From the NCBI RefSeq assembly GCF_025642135.1, contig NZ_CP106793.1, forward strand, positions 62,001 to 126,000: a DNA stretch of 64,000 nt, read 5' to 3'. The position numbers and the translations under genes are program-made. Positions 28,136 to 35,799 of the stretch are shown here, in pieces (position 1 is the first letter of the stretch; each line of letters starts with the position of its first letter). This DNA is from Streptomyces cynarae (GTDB lineage: Bacteria > Actinomycetota > Actinomycetes > Streptomycetales > Streptomycetaceae). The notes under the pieces were generated by a model. The model saw only the letters and a program-made list of their open reading frames with translations, searched no databases and had not been told where the DNA came from.

Positions 28136-29002
28136 TCAGTGTGCGGAGATGAACTCGTGCACGACGCGGTTGAACTCCTCGGCGTGTTCCATCTGCGCCC
28201 AGTGGCCGCAGTTGTTGATGAGGTACAGCCGGGAGGACGGAATCATCGCCATCAATCGCAGCGCGTTCTCGAAGTGGACGGCGCGGTCGTTCCGCCCCTG
28301 CACGATCAGCGTGGGCACGGTGAGCTCGGCCAGCAGCGGCGGCAGGGCCTGGAACAGCTGCGGCGGGCCATTGAGATCCCCGCTGGACAGCGAGAGCCTC
28401 ATGTTCTCCAGGTGGTCGGGGCGGGCGAGCGCGGCCTCCGACCGCGCGCGGGCGAGGTCGGCGTCCTCGGCGAGCGCCGGGTCGTGCGCGAGCGCCCCGA
28501 CCATCGCCTGGAAGTTCGCCGGCGACGGGTCGAAATAGGCGCGCACCAAGGGGAGGATTCCCTCCGTCTTGTCGTTGGGCGGGCCGAGCACGTTGACCCC
28601 CGGGGCGGGGGCGCCCATCGGGATCAGGTGGCTGACGCGCTCGGGATGGTGCGCCGTGAACCGGAGCGCCGTCCTTCCGCCCAGCGAATTGCCGACGATG
28701 GCGACCCTGTCCAGTTCGAGCGCGTCCAGTGCCAATTCCAGCGCCTCCACGTGGTCGCGGTCGCCCGGCACGGCGGTGTCGCTCTTGCCCCAGCCGGGCA
28801 TGTCGATGGCGAACACACGGTAGTGGCGGGCCAAGGCGGCGATGTTGCGGGAGTAGTTGCTCCAGCCACTGGCGCCGGCTCCCCCGCCGTGCAGCAGGAT
28901 CAGGGGGTGACCGTCACCGGCCTCGTTGTAGTGCAGCTTCCACTTGCTGGTCTGCACGTACTTGCTGGTCGCCGATTCAGTCAGGACCTCGGTGGTGGGC
29001 AT
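28136..29002 (-). CDS. Meta-cleavage-product C-C hydrolase (BphD/HsaD-like alpha/beta hydrolase)
   Basis: 288 aa. LLHGGGAGASGWSNYSRNIAALA (about 36-58) is the oxyanion-hole segment of carbon-carbon bond hydrolases. The nucleophile is S106 in GNSLGG, with D239 in GRNDRAV and H267 in NCGHWAQMEHAEEF completing the triad. It would hydrolyse the ring-opened 2-hydroxy-6-oxo-dienoate produced by the dioxygenase encoded just upstream (27-bp gap, AAGGA ribosome site) to 2-hydroxypenta-2,4-dienoate plus an acid. The native aromatic compound is unknown. Confidence 0.92.
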   Translation of the reverse strand: MPTTEVLTESATSKYVQTSKWKLHYNEAGDGHPLILLHGGGAGASGWSNYSRNIAALARHYRVFAIDMPGWGKSDTAVPGDRDHVEALELALDALELDRVAIVGNSLGGRTALRFTAHHPERVSHLIPMGAPAPGVNVLGPPNDKTEGILPLVRAYFDPSPANFQAMVGALAHDPALAEDADLARARSEAALARPDHLENMRLSLSSGDLNGPPQLFQALPPLLAELTVPTLIVQGRNDRAVHFENALRLMAMIPSSRLYLINNCGHWAQMEHAEEFNRVVHEFISAH

Positions 29003-29029
29003 GGCTTTCCTTTCGTCCCGGGCGGCGGT

Positions 29030-29917
29030 TCAGGCGTCGGCCGCGATGTACTTGTGGCCCCAGGCGCTGATGGCGTCGTAGTGGGCGACCTGCCATGTGT
29101 CGTCGTCGATCACCACGCCGCCGCTGCCGTACTCGATCTGGAACCCGGACGGCGTGGTCACGTAGAACGAGGTCATGTGGTCGTTCGTGTGCTCGCCCAG
29201 CGTGATGATGACGCGGTCGGGATCGCCGTTGATCTGGCTCATGATGCGGCCGACGGTGGAGAAGTCGGAGACTTCGAGCATGAGGTGATCGAGGCCCGGG
29301 ATGGGGCCGACGCCCTCGCCGACGCCGATGGAGTGATGCCGGGGGTTGCAGTGCAGGAAGTAGGCGTTCTCGTCCGATCCGAACTGAGCCATCGAGATCG
29401 TGTCGGTCAGCCTGAATCCCAGCTCACGCTGGTAGAACTCGGCCAGCTCGCGCGCGCCACCCGGATTGGTCAGGAGGGCGTGCCCGACCCCCAGATCACC
29501 GGTGACGAAACGGACGCCCAGCGGGGACGCGAACGGGGTGTCGGCGAACGGCTGGCCGTGGACGGCCTCGATCGTCTGGCCTGCGGGGTCGGAGAAGACC
29601 CGCAGTCCCTCGACGCCCCGGCGGGCTCGCAGTTCCTCGTCCTCGCGGACGGTGATGCCCCGGGATGCGAGGTGGGTCTCCAGCGCGGCGAGCGTGGCCG
29701 CGTCCGGGACGGTGAGGCCCAGTGCCATCAGGGACCGGGGGCCCGCGGGCTCGCCGTCCTCGACGAGGATGCGGTACGCGTACTCGTCGAGTCGCAGGCG
29801 CAGTTCGCCCGCGGCGGACGGCGAGGGTTCCGCGCCGATGGTCTGGGTGGCGAAGCGGGTCCACTCGTCGAGTGGACCGCGGACCACGACATAGCCCAGC
29901 GATGTGAAGAAGCTCAT
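29030..29917 (-). CDS. Extradiol catechol dioxygenase (BphC/HsaC-like, two-domain type I)
   Basis: 295 aa. Iron ligands H146 (GVGHALL), H211 (GLDHLMLEV) and E262 (FQIEYGSGG) are in place, as are second-shell H195 (RHHSIG), H243 and Y252, numbering almost that of BphC. It opens the ring of a 3-substituted catechol next to a hydroxyl, with Fe(II) and O2. GAGGAGA precedes the ATG. It is the first gene of a two-gene operon with the C-C hydrolase and diverges from an amidohydrolase across tandem operator-like repeats. Confidence 0.93.
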   Translation of the reverse strand: MSFFTSLGYVVVRGPLDEWTRFATQTIGAEPSPSAAGELRLRLDEYAYRILVEDGEPAGPRSLMALGLTVPDAATLAALETHLASRGITVREDEELRARRGVEGLRVFSDPAGQTIEAVHGQPFADTPFASPLGVRFVTGDLGVGHALLTNPGGARELAEFYQRELGFRLTDTISMAQFGSDENAYFLHCNPRHHSIGVGEGVGPIPGLDHLMLEVSDFSTVGRIMSQINGDPDRVIITLGEHTNDHMTSFYVTTPSGFQIEYGSGGVVIDDDTWQVAHYDAISAWGHKYIAADA

Positions 29918-30105
29918 GTGCTTTCTCCTCAGGTTGTCCGAGATGGTCAGTGAGCTGCGGTGGCGAAGGTCTTTTCCGACGGCCCGGCCGTCCTGGGGGG
30001 CGGGAATGGCGAGTGTGCGGGCGACGGCGTCGAGAAGGGCGTCCGGGTCGGGGCGCCGACTGAGCTGGTGACGTTGACGCTAGGGCGGGAGACCGCGCCG
30101 ACGAA

Positions 30106-30179
30106 GCGCGTGTTCCGGGAACCGGCACATCGTTCCGCTGGCGCTGCGCGTGTTCCGGGAACCGGCACAACCGTTCCGC
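30106..30179. promoter_or_regulatory. Tandem operator-like repeats between the ring-cleavage and amidohydrolase genes
   Basis: GCGTGTTCCGGGAACCGGCA occurs at 30108-30127 and again at 30148-30167, each followed by CA..CGTTCCGC, exactly 40 bp apart. Each contains GTTCCGGGAAC, an inverted repeat of the TTCCG/CGGAA kind bound by IclR proteins. An IclR gene lies 1 kb away. The 40-bp phase (close to four turns) fits cooperative binding. Confidence 0.7.
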
Positions 30180-30242
30180 CGCGAGCCGGGCCCCGGCCTA
30201 CTCTCTCCCCGCCACCTCAACGACCACGGAGAGGGCCCTTCC

Positions 30243-31154
30243 ATGCACCGGACCGGCTGGATCGACGTCCACGCCCACTTCGCACTCCCCGGCGGCACCA
30301 CAGCCTGGGACCCCCTGACCGCGCTGGACCACATGGTCCGGCTGGGCATCGACATGCAGTTGCTGTCCGACGTCACGGTCACCGCTCCCGCCGACGTCCG
30401 CGCCTCCAACGAGTACGGCGCGTCGGTCGTCCGGCGGTATCCGCACCGCTTCGGTCTTCTCGCGGCTCTTCCGCTGTCCGATGTGGACGCGGCACTGGCG
30501 GAGATCGAGTAAGCGCACGAGCACCTGGACGCCGACGGGTTCGCGCTGTGCGCCACCTACGGCGGCGACTTCCTCGGCGCCGAACGGTTCCGCCCGGTAT
30601 GGCGGGCGCTCGACGCGATCGGGGCCGGAGTCTTCATCCATCCCTCGCCGTTCGGGGCAGCGGCTCTTGACCTGCCGCGCCCCTTCTTCGAGGTCACCTT
30701 CGACACCGCGCGGACCGTGGTGGACATGGTGTGGCGCGGCGTCACACGGTCCGCTCCCCGCGTCCGCGTCGTCCTCGCGCACGCGGGCGGCGCCCTGCCC
30801 GCGCTCGCCGGGCGGATCGCACTGCTGTCCGACGCCGACTGGGTACCCCACGAAGGAGTCACCCCTGAGACGGTGCGCGAAGCCCTCGCCGCCATCTACT
30901 ACGACACCGCGATGGCGGGCACGCCGAACGCGCTCGGCCCCGCGCTGGCCGTCACCTCTCCCGACCACATCGTGTACGGCTCGGACTTCGGCGCCCCTTG
31001 CGCGAGCGAACCGGTGCTGCGGGAGACGATGACCTCGTTGCTGACTGGTGGCGTGCTCGCCCCCGAGGTCGCGGCCGGCGTGGGACGCCACGCGCACACG
31101 GTCTTCCCGCGCGCCGCCGCCCGGCTGGTTCCGGCCGAGAAGGCGGCCTCGTAG
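30243..31154 (+). pseudogene. Amidohydrolase-2 (ACMSD-like decarboxylase family) with an in-frame TAA
   Basis: GGAGAGGG precedes ATG 30243. The frame encodes a full amidohydrolase barrel of about 303 codons: WIDVHAHFALPGG with the HxH metal pair, FIHPSPFG, VVLAHAGGALPAL and IVYGSDFGAP with the metal-binding Asp. The sole defect is TAA at 30510-30512 (codon 90, after AEIE); the same frame resumes at AHEHLDADGF. Relatives decarboxylate or hydrolyse ring-cleavage intermediates such as aminocarboxymuconate semialdehyde or resorcylates, which suits its position opposite the dioxygenase. A TAC to TAA change would explain the stop. Confidence 0.85.
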
Positions 31155-31227
31155 CAGGACACCCGACTTGCCTGCGGGCACGGGGAATTCCGTAACGTGT
31201 GGAAGCCGTGGCTGCCCATCGGCTTCG

Positions 31228-31992
31228 TCAGGTCAGGACGCCGGGCAGTGCCCTGACGATCGACGACACCGTCCGTCGCAGGGGTGGCAGGAACACATCA
31301 GCCGACCCTTGTTCGGTGGGGAACCCGATCGACACCGCCGCCACCGCCTGGCCGCCGAAGACGATCGGCATGGCCACACACGACCGTCCGGGCGCCGCCT
31401 CCTCGACGTCGGTGGCGACCCCACGCTGCCGGACCCGTCGCAGCTCACGCCGGAGCAGTTCCGGGTCCCGCACCGAGTGCGCGGTGAGCGCGCGCAGACG
31501 GCCCGTGGTGGTCCCCTCCACCATGTCCGGGTCCGTGTGGGCCAGCAGAGCCTTGCCCACACTCGTGCAGTGAGCGGGCAGGGCCATCCCGACCTCCGTG
31601 GCGAACAACCGCGCCCGCGGCGTGTACAGCTTCTCCACGTAGACGACCTCCGGGCCGCGCAGGACGCCCAGATGGATGGTGTGCCCGACAGCCCGGTGCA
31701 GATCCAGCAGGTACGGAAGCGCGACGTGGCGGACGGCTCCTTCGGGCGACGCCGCACCGAGGGTCATCATCCGGAACGCCATCCGGTAGCCGGTGCCCTC
31801 GTGTTCGACCGCCCCCACCCGGACGAGCATCCCGAGGACGCGGTAGGCGGTCGACTTCGGCAGACCGGCGCGGCGCGCCACCTCACTCAACGTCAAGACG
31901 CGGCCGTATCGGAACACTTCCAGCAGATCGAACGCCTTCTGCATGACCGACGACGGAACGGCCGTCTCCCGCACTGCGGCTGCATTGCCCAT
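31228..31992 (-). CDS. IclR-family regulator, probable controller of the ring-cleavage genes
   Basis: 254 aa. Winged HTH: VMQKAFDLLEVFRYGRVLTLSEVARRAGLPKSTAYRVLGMLVRVGAVEH, about 16-64. Effector domain: LHRAVGHTIHLGVLRGPEVVYVEKLY, ALPAHCTSVGKALLA and VAAVSIGFP. AAAGGA precedes the start. It converges on the amidohydrolase gene. The tandem repeats at 30106-30179 are its likely target, with an aromatic acid as likely ligand. Confidence 0.9.
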   Translation of the reverse strand: MGNAAAVRETAVPSSVMQKAFDLLEVFRYGRVLTLSEVARRAGLPKSTAYRVLGMLVRVGAVEHEGTGYRMAFRMMTLGAASPEGAVRHVALPYLLDLHRAVGHTIHLGVLRGPEVVYVEKLYTPRARLFATEVGMALPAHCTSVGKALLAHTDPDMVEGTTTGRLRALTAHSVRDPELLRRELRRVRQRGVATDVEEAAPGRSCVAMPIVFGGQAVAAVSIGFPTEQGSADVFLPPLRRTVSSIVRALPGVLT

Positions 31993-32052
31993 GTGCAGTC
32001 CTTTCGAGAACGCCTCGAGAACACCCTGAGAACGCCTTGGGAATGATCGTGC

Positions 32053-32151
32053 CAGGGCCTGTCTCGTAGAGCGGTGCGGTGGCGAGCGGCCGTCCGCGTG
32101 GTGCCGCGTGGGGGTGCGCGCAGCGCTCGGTGATCTACGAGACAGACCCTG
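32053..32151. mobile_element. 99-bp MITE-like element
   Basis: Terminal inverted repeats CAGGGCCTGTCTCGTAGA (32053-32070) and the complement of TCTACGAGACAGACCCTG (32134-32151) match at 17 of 18 positions. The 63-bp interior is GC-rich and non-coding. It fills most of the 181-bp gap between the IclR start and the azoreductase stop. It looks like a non-autonomous derivative of an IS5-type element. No transposase with these ends is in the window. Confidence 0.65.
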
Positions 32152-32173
32152 GGGCGGTCAGACCCTCGGGCGG

Positions 32174-32815
32174 TCAGACCGTGCTCAGCTTGGCGATCCG
32201 CAGCCCGTGCTCGGCGGCCTGCTCGTACCCCGTCTTCATCGACTCTTCGGCCAGTCCCTTGAGGTGCGCCATCTCCGGGTTCCAGAACGCGTGGGTCAGC
32301 TCCGCCTCGGCGATCTGCAGGTCGAGGCCCAAGACGTCGGCGAGGATCCTGCGCATGTAGGGCGTGGCGTAGTCCCAGCCCTCCTTCGGGGTGCCGGGCC
32401 CGTAGCCGCCGCCCCGGCTCAACGTCAGGAGCGCCGGCTTGCCCTTGAGCGGCTGGTCACCGTGGATCCCCACCTGGGGGTGCTTCAGGATCAGGTCGAT
32501 CCAGGTCTTGACCTGCTCCGGGACATTCCAGTTGTACATCGGCACCGCGAACAGGAACGCGTCGGCGGCGAGCAGTTCCGCGCCGAGACGGTCGAGGAGC
32601 TCGTGCGCCTCGGCCGGGGCCGGTGCCGCCGGGTTGACGACTTCGTGGGCGAGCGCCGTCCATGCGTCCCCAGGCAGCGGCTGGACCCCGAGGTCGCGCC
32701 GGGTCACGACGCCGCCGGGGTGCTCGCCGAGCCACGCCTGCTCGGCGGTGTCGGCGAGAGCGCGGCTCACCGATCCTTCGGTCCGGATGCTCGCATCGAG
32801 ACGGAACAGGTTCAT
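32174..32815 (-). CDS. FMN-dependent NAD(P)H azoreductase/quinone reductase (flavodoxin fold)
   Basis: 213 aa from ATG 32815 (GGAGG 10 bases upstream). MNLFRLDASIRTEGSVSR is the phosphate-binding start of AzoR proteins, followed by FLFAVPMYNWNVPEQVKTWIDLI (FMN ring) and LTLSRGGGYG. These enzymes reduce quinones and azo compounds by two electrons, protecting against electrophiles. The promoter carries a motif also found at the MarR gene, so it is probably regulated by that MarR protein. Confidence 0.9.
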   Translation of the reverse strand: MNLFRLDASIRTEGSVSRALADTAEQAWLGEHPGGVVTRRDLGVQPLPGDAWTALAHEVVNPAAPAPAEAHELLDRLGAELLAADAFLFAVPMYNWNVPEQVKTWIDLILKHPQVGIHGDQPLKGKPALLTLSRGGGYGPGTPKEGWDYATPYMRRILADVLGLDLQIAEAELTHAFWNPEMAHLKGLAEESMKTGYEQAAEHGLRIAKLSTV

Positions 32816-32848
32816 GGTGCCGGTACCTCCATTAGTTCGGCTGCGATG

Positions 32849-32870
32849 CAGATAGTATGCACAACAGAAC
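32849..32870. promoter_or_regulatory. Shared MarR-type box, copy at the azoreductase promoter
   Basis: CAGATAGT (32849-32856), 8 bp, CAGAAC (32865-32870). Read on the minus strand it is GTTCTG-N8-ACTATCTG, the same orientation to its gene as the copy at 33636-33657, and it overlaps the probable -10 (TACTAT). Confidence 0.65.
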
Positions 32871-33042
32871 ATCTGCTCGCAAGAAAAGTGAGCTGGCTAA
32901 CAGCCCGGCATGACGCGGGTGCCGGTGGCTCGCGACGAGCTCCAGTCGGATCTCGACTGGGGGCCGCGCGCGTCACCACAGGCGTCCCCGGCGGCCCCGC
33001 AGCTTCCAAGGGTCCTCGTCGCCGTCTCCCGAAACGGCGCGG

Positions 33043-33532
33043 TCAGGGGCGAAGCCCGATGAACGGGACCGTCATCCACTGCTGCGCTCGGCGCCATCGG
33101 CAGCGAGGACCGCACCGTTGACGTAGCCGCTCGAAGGTGAGAGCAGGAAGGGGGGACCGCGTTGACCCGCACACCCGACGGACCGAACTCAAACGCCCGA
33201 TAGCGAGCGAGCATCTCGGCGCCGGCCTTCGAGGCGCCGTAAGCCGCACGGACCGCAGCCGGGATTCGCGCCGGGCCCGACCCGATCAGGACGATCGATC
33301 CGTTCTGTCGCCGCACCACTCCCTGCACCAAGGCCGCTACCAGCAGGAACGGGGCCCGCACGTTGACTCCCGATCTGCCGGTCGAAACTCGCGGCGCCAG
33401 TGTGCACCGTCGGGACGAACTCATAGATGCCGGCGCTGGTACAACCAGACCCTCGGCGATCGCCCGCCCGATCCCCGACGTTGTCGCCGCGACCAGGGCG
33501 TTTCACCCTGCCAACTCGTTACTGACGGCCAT
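33043..33532 (-). pseudogene. SDR gene inactivated by stop, deletion and frameshifts
   Basis: From ATG 33532: MAVSNELAG, a TGA, then ATTSGIGRAIAEGL. After a deletion come FVPTVHTGAASFDRQIG and, one frame over, VNVRAPFLLVAALVQGVV, then IVLIGSGPARIPAAVRAAYGASKAGAEMLARY with the catalytic YxxxK and FGPSGVRVNAV. The C-terminal third is missing. It shares the intergenic region with the divergent MarR gene and was probably part of the same response. Confidence 0.72.
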
Positions 33533-33635
33533 GGCACGTCTCCTTGCGACAGTCGGGCCTCGCCCCGCCACCCGCTGCGTCATCGCGGAGCCAGAGTGCC
33601 CCGCCTCCCACAACACAACACTATGTCAGCAAGAC

Positions 33636-33657
33636 GTTCTGTGTATTAGACTATCTG
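33636..33657. promoter_or_regulatory. Shared MarR-type box, copy between the MarR gene and the SDR relic
   Basis: GTTCTG (33636-33641), 8 bp, ACTATCTG (33650-33657). Together with flanking AGACG and TAG it matches the azoreductase-promoter copy. It lies 32 bp ahead of the MarR start codon. Confidence 0.65.
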
Positions 33658-33688
33658 TAGCCATGTCGAAAGGTGCTACGGTGATCTG

Positions 33689-34177
33689 ATGTCCTCTGAA
33701 CCCCGCAACCGAGCGAGCGAAAGCGCCAAGTGTCTTGCCTTGGACGACGACCTGGTTTGGGCCATTCGCATGATCTCGGGGGCGCTCCGGCGCGCCGCAG
33801 CCGACGCCTCGGAGACGCTGCCCGGGGGAGCACGCGCCTACTTGGTGCTCGTGGCATTGGCCGAGGCCGGGGACAAACCCCCCACGCAACTCGAACTGGC
33901 CGGCCAGGTCGGTCTCGACCGAACGGTGATGACCTACCTTCTCGACGACCTGGAGGGGCTGGGTCTGCTGTCGAGACGCCCGAATCCGCAGGACCGGCGG
34001 GCTCGCCACGTGATCCTGTCGGACGAGGGCCGATCGCAACTGCTGCGCATGCGAACTGATGTCGCGGCCGCTGAAGCACGGCTGCTTGCCGAGTTGAGCG
34101 AAGAACAGCGGGCCCAGTTTCGAGACCTCCTGACCCGGGTCGCGCTCACCGCCCAGCGAGGCACCGGCAAGGGTTGA
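33689..34177 (+). CDS. MarR-family regulator
   Basis: 162 aa. Winged helix: PTQLELAGQVGLDRTVMTYLLDDLEGLGLLSRRPNPQDRRARHVILSDEGRSQL (about 65-118) with the wing DRRARHVIL. Long N- and C-terminal dimer helices are present. The box at 33636-33657 suggests autoregulation and the second box suggests control of the azoreductase about 0.9 kb away. The ligand is probably a phenolic or quinone. Confidence 0.9.
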   Translation: MSSEPRNRASESAKCLALDDDLVWAIRMISGALRRAAADASETLPGGARAYLVLVALAEAGDKPPTQLELAGQVGLDRTVMTYLLDDLEGLGLLSRRPNPQDRRARHVILSDEGRSQLLRMRTDVAAAEARLLAELSEEQRAQFRDLLTRVALTAQRGTGKG

Positions 34178-34351
34178 GGTGCGCGCTGTTCCGCTTCGGA
34201 GACAACTCCCGAAGTGCGGGACGCAGCCGTTGGCGCATCGCCGATCCTGACCGCGCCCCGCCGCCTTGCGGTACTGGGATCGGTCAGGCGGTTGTCTACC
34301 GTTTCCGCCGCGAGGAGCCAAGCTCCTGCTCACCGGACGACGACCCGAGCT

Positions 34352-34670
34352 GACGAACCAGACCATGCACTCCGCCGCTAAGGGCTGCCTCATCGCACTG
34401 GCGCGTGGCACCGCCGTCGAGTGGGCGGCACACAACATCCGCGTCAATGTGGTGCCACCCGGTCTGACCGTGACGCCGTTCATCGAGGCGTCCTACCCGC
34501 GGTGGCCCGATCCCGCCGGCTATCGGCGCACCAGGGAGGACACGATCCCGCTCGGCCGACTCGCCACACCGGACGGGGTCGCCGACGCGATTCTCTTCCT
34601 GGCCTGCCCGGAGTCGTCGTACATCACCGGCGCCGTCCTCCCCGTGGATGGCGGATACACGGCCTTCTGA
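34352..34670 (+). pseudogene. SDR C-terminal fragment
   Basis: About 105 codons: MHSAAKGCLIALARGTAVEWAAHNIRVNVVPPGLTVTPF, then PLGRLATPDGVADAILFLACPESSYITGAVLPVDGGYTAF. The Rossmann half is absent and the catalytic Tyr position reads Met or is lost. It is an independent relic from the SDR at 33043-33532, being on the other strand and of another subtype. Confidence 0.72.
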
Positions 34671-34762
34671 GCCGAGCTTGCCGGGCTGGCCGGGCAGGCG
34701 TCACGGCTCGCGACGTTCGGCCTGCGTGAACATGGACACCCCACACCGACTGGGCCATGGCC

Positions 34763-34792
34763 GAGCTGAGCGCCACGGACTGCGCTCAGCTC
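34763..34792. terminator. Hairpin between convergent genes
   Basis: GAGCTGAGCGC / GCGCTCAGCTC, 11-bp perfect stem with an 8-base loop, 30 bp beyond the stop of the DUF6807 gene and downstream of the SDR fragment. No T-run; could serve both strands. Confidence 0.5.
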
Positions 34793-34824
34793 GTCATCAT
34801 CGCCATACGCCGGCCAGCGCTGTT

Positions 34825-35799
34825 TCATCCAGCCACGGGGTCGACGTAGGGGGTTGCACCGGCCGCCGGGCCGGCGGCGACCACGGAGGCCTCGGACCGT
34901 GTCAGTACCTCGCGCACCGCGTCCACGAGTGCAGGGGCCGCGGCGGCGTCGGCATCGGCGATGCCCACGCCGTAGCGGAACCGCACGGTGGAGCCGTCCT
35001 CGATGGTCAGTTCCTCGCTGAAGAACGGGGCCGGGTTGAGGCAGGCGAACTCCTCTGAGCGGGCGAACCACTGCGGCGGGTGGCAGGGGTTGGCCGCGTC
35101 GTCGACCATGAGGACGAGCGACTGCTCGTCGGACTCGTCGTGGCGGCCCTCGAAGCCCATCCACTGCATGCGCCGGCCGCGCACCTCATCGCCGCCCAGA
35201 CCCTCCTCGGTGACGAACCGGCCGCCGGTGAACGACCGTGGGCCGCGCCAGAACAGCCCGCCGTAGCCGGCGTTCTCCCGCCCCTTGGTGGTGGGCGATC
35301 CCATGGAGACGTCCTTTCCGGAGACGTTGGTCATCTCCGTCTCGAACGTCAGCGCCCATGCCTCGGGGGAGATCAGCTCCGCGTGCAGCCTCCTGCGTTC
35401 GGTGAAGAACAGCGCGCTGGACTGGGTGATCCACTCCAGTTCGTGCGCGAAGGTCGCCGTAGCGCCGTCCCGGTCGAGGGTGGTGAGCCGGCGGTGCGCC
35501 TGGGTGCCGTTGTTCTCCAGCTGGACGTAGAAACGGCCGTGGATGTAGGTGGGGCCGCCCCAGAAGTTCTCCTCGCCGACGTGGGGCAGGGACCAGGCGA
35601 TGCCCTTGTGCCACACATGGTCGTGGGGGCGGAACAGGCTGACCGTCTTGCCGCCACGGGTGCGCAGGGGGTGGATGTAGGGCTTGGGTGACTCCAGTTG
35701 GACGGTGTCCGGCTGGTACACGTAGCGGAAGAGTTCGGTGTCGCCGTCGCGGACGGTGACCGAGGCACCCACGTCGTGGCTGATCTGCAGAGCGTTCAT
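34825..35799 (-). CDS. DUF6807 (PmoA-like) protein
   Basis: 324 aa. Cytosolic, beta-rich, with conserved histidine and tryptophan motifs RPHDHVWHKGIAWSLPHVGEENFWGG and GRENAGYGGLFWRGPRSF and the end region NPAPFFSEELTIEDGSTVRFRYGV, typical of the family labelled methane oxygenase PmoA/DUF6807. That label is historical: family members cluster with sugar oxidoreductases and are thought to act on carbohydrates. The start overlaps the Gfo/Idh stop by 4 bp (ATGA), so the two are translationally coupled. The aligned histidines may form a metal or sugar site. Confidence 0.85.
   Translation of the reverse strand: MNALQISHDVGASVTVRDGDTELFRYVYQPDTVQLESPKPYIHPLRTRGGKTVSLFRPHDHVWHKGIAWSLPHVGEENFWGGPTYIHGRFYVQLENNGTQAHRRLTTLDRDGATATFAHELEWITQSSALFFTERRRLHAELISPEAWALTFETEMTNVSGKDVSMGSPTTKGRENAGYGGLFWRGPRSFTGGRFVTEEGLGGDEVRGRRMQWMGFEGRHDESDEQSLVLMVDDAANPCHPPQWFARSEEFACLNPAPFFSEELTIEDGSTVRFRYGVGIADADAAAAPALVDAVREVLTRSEASVVAAGPAAGATPYVDPVAG

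Noticed and set aside
28139..29953. 604-codon plus-strand open frame
   Set aside because: Antisense shadow of the dioxygenase and hydrolase genes, whose catalytic residues are all on the minus strand.
12007..30512. TAA recoding as an explanation for the two in-frame stops
   Set aside because: No suppressor tRNA or recoding signal is visible, and TAA recoding is not known in these bacteria. Mutation or error is simpler.
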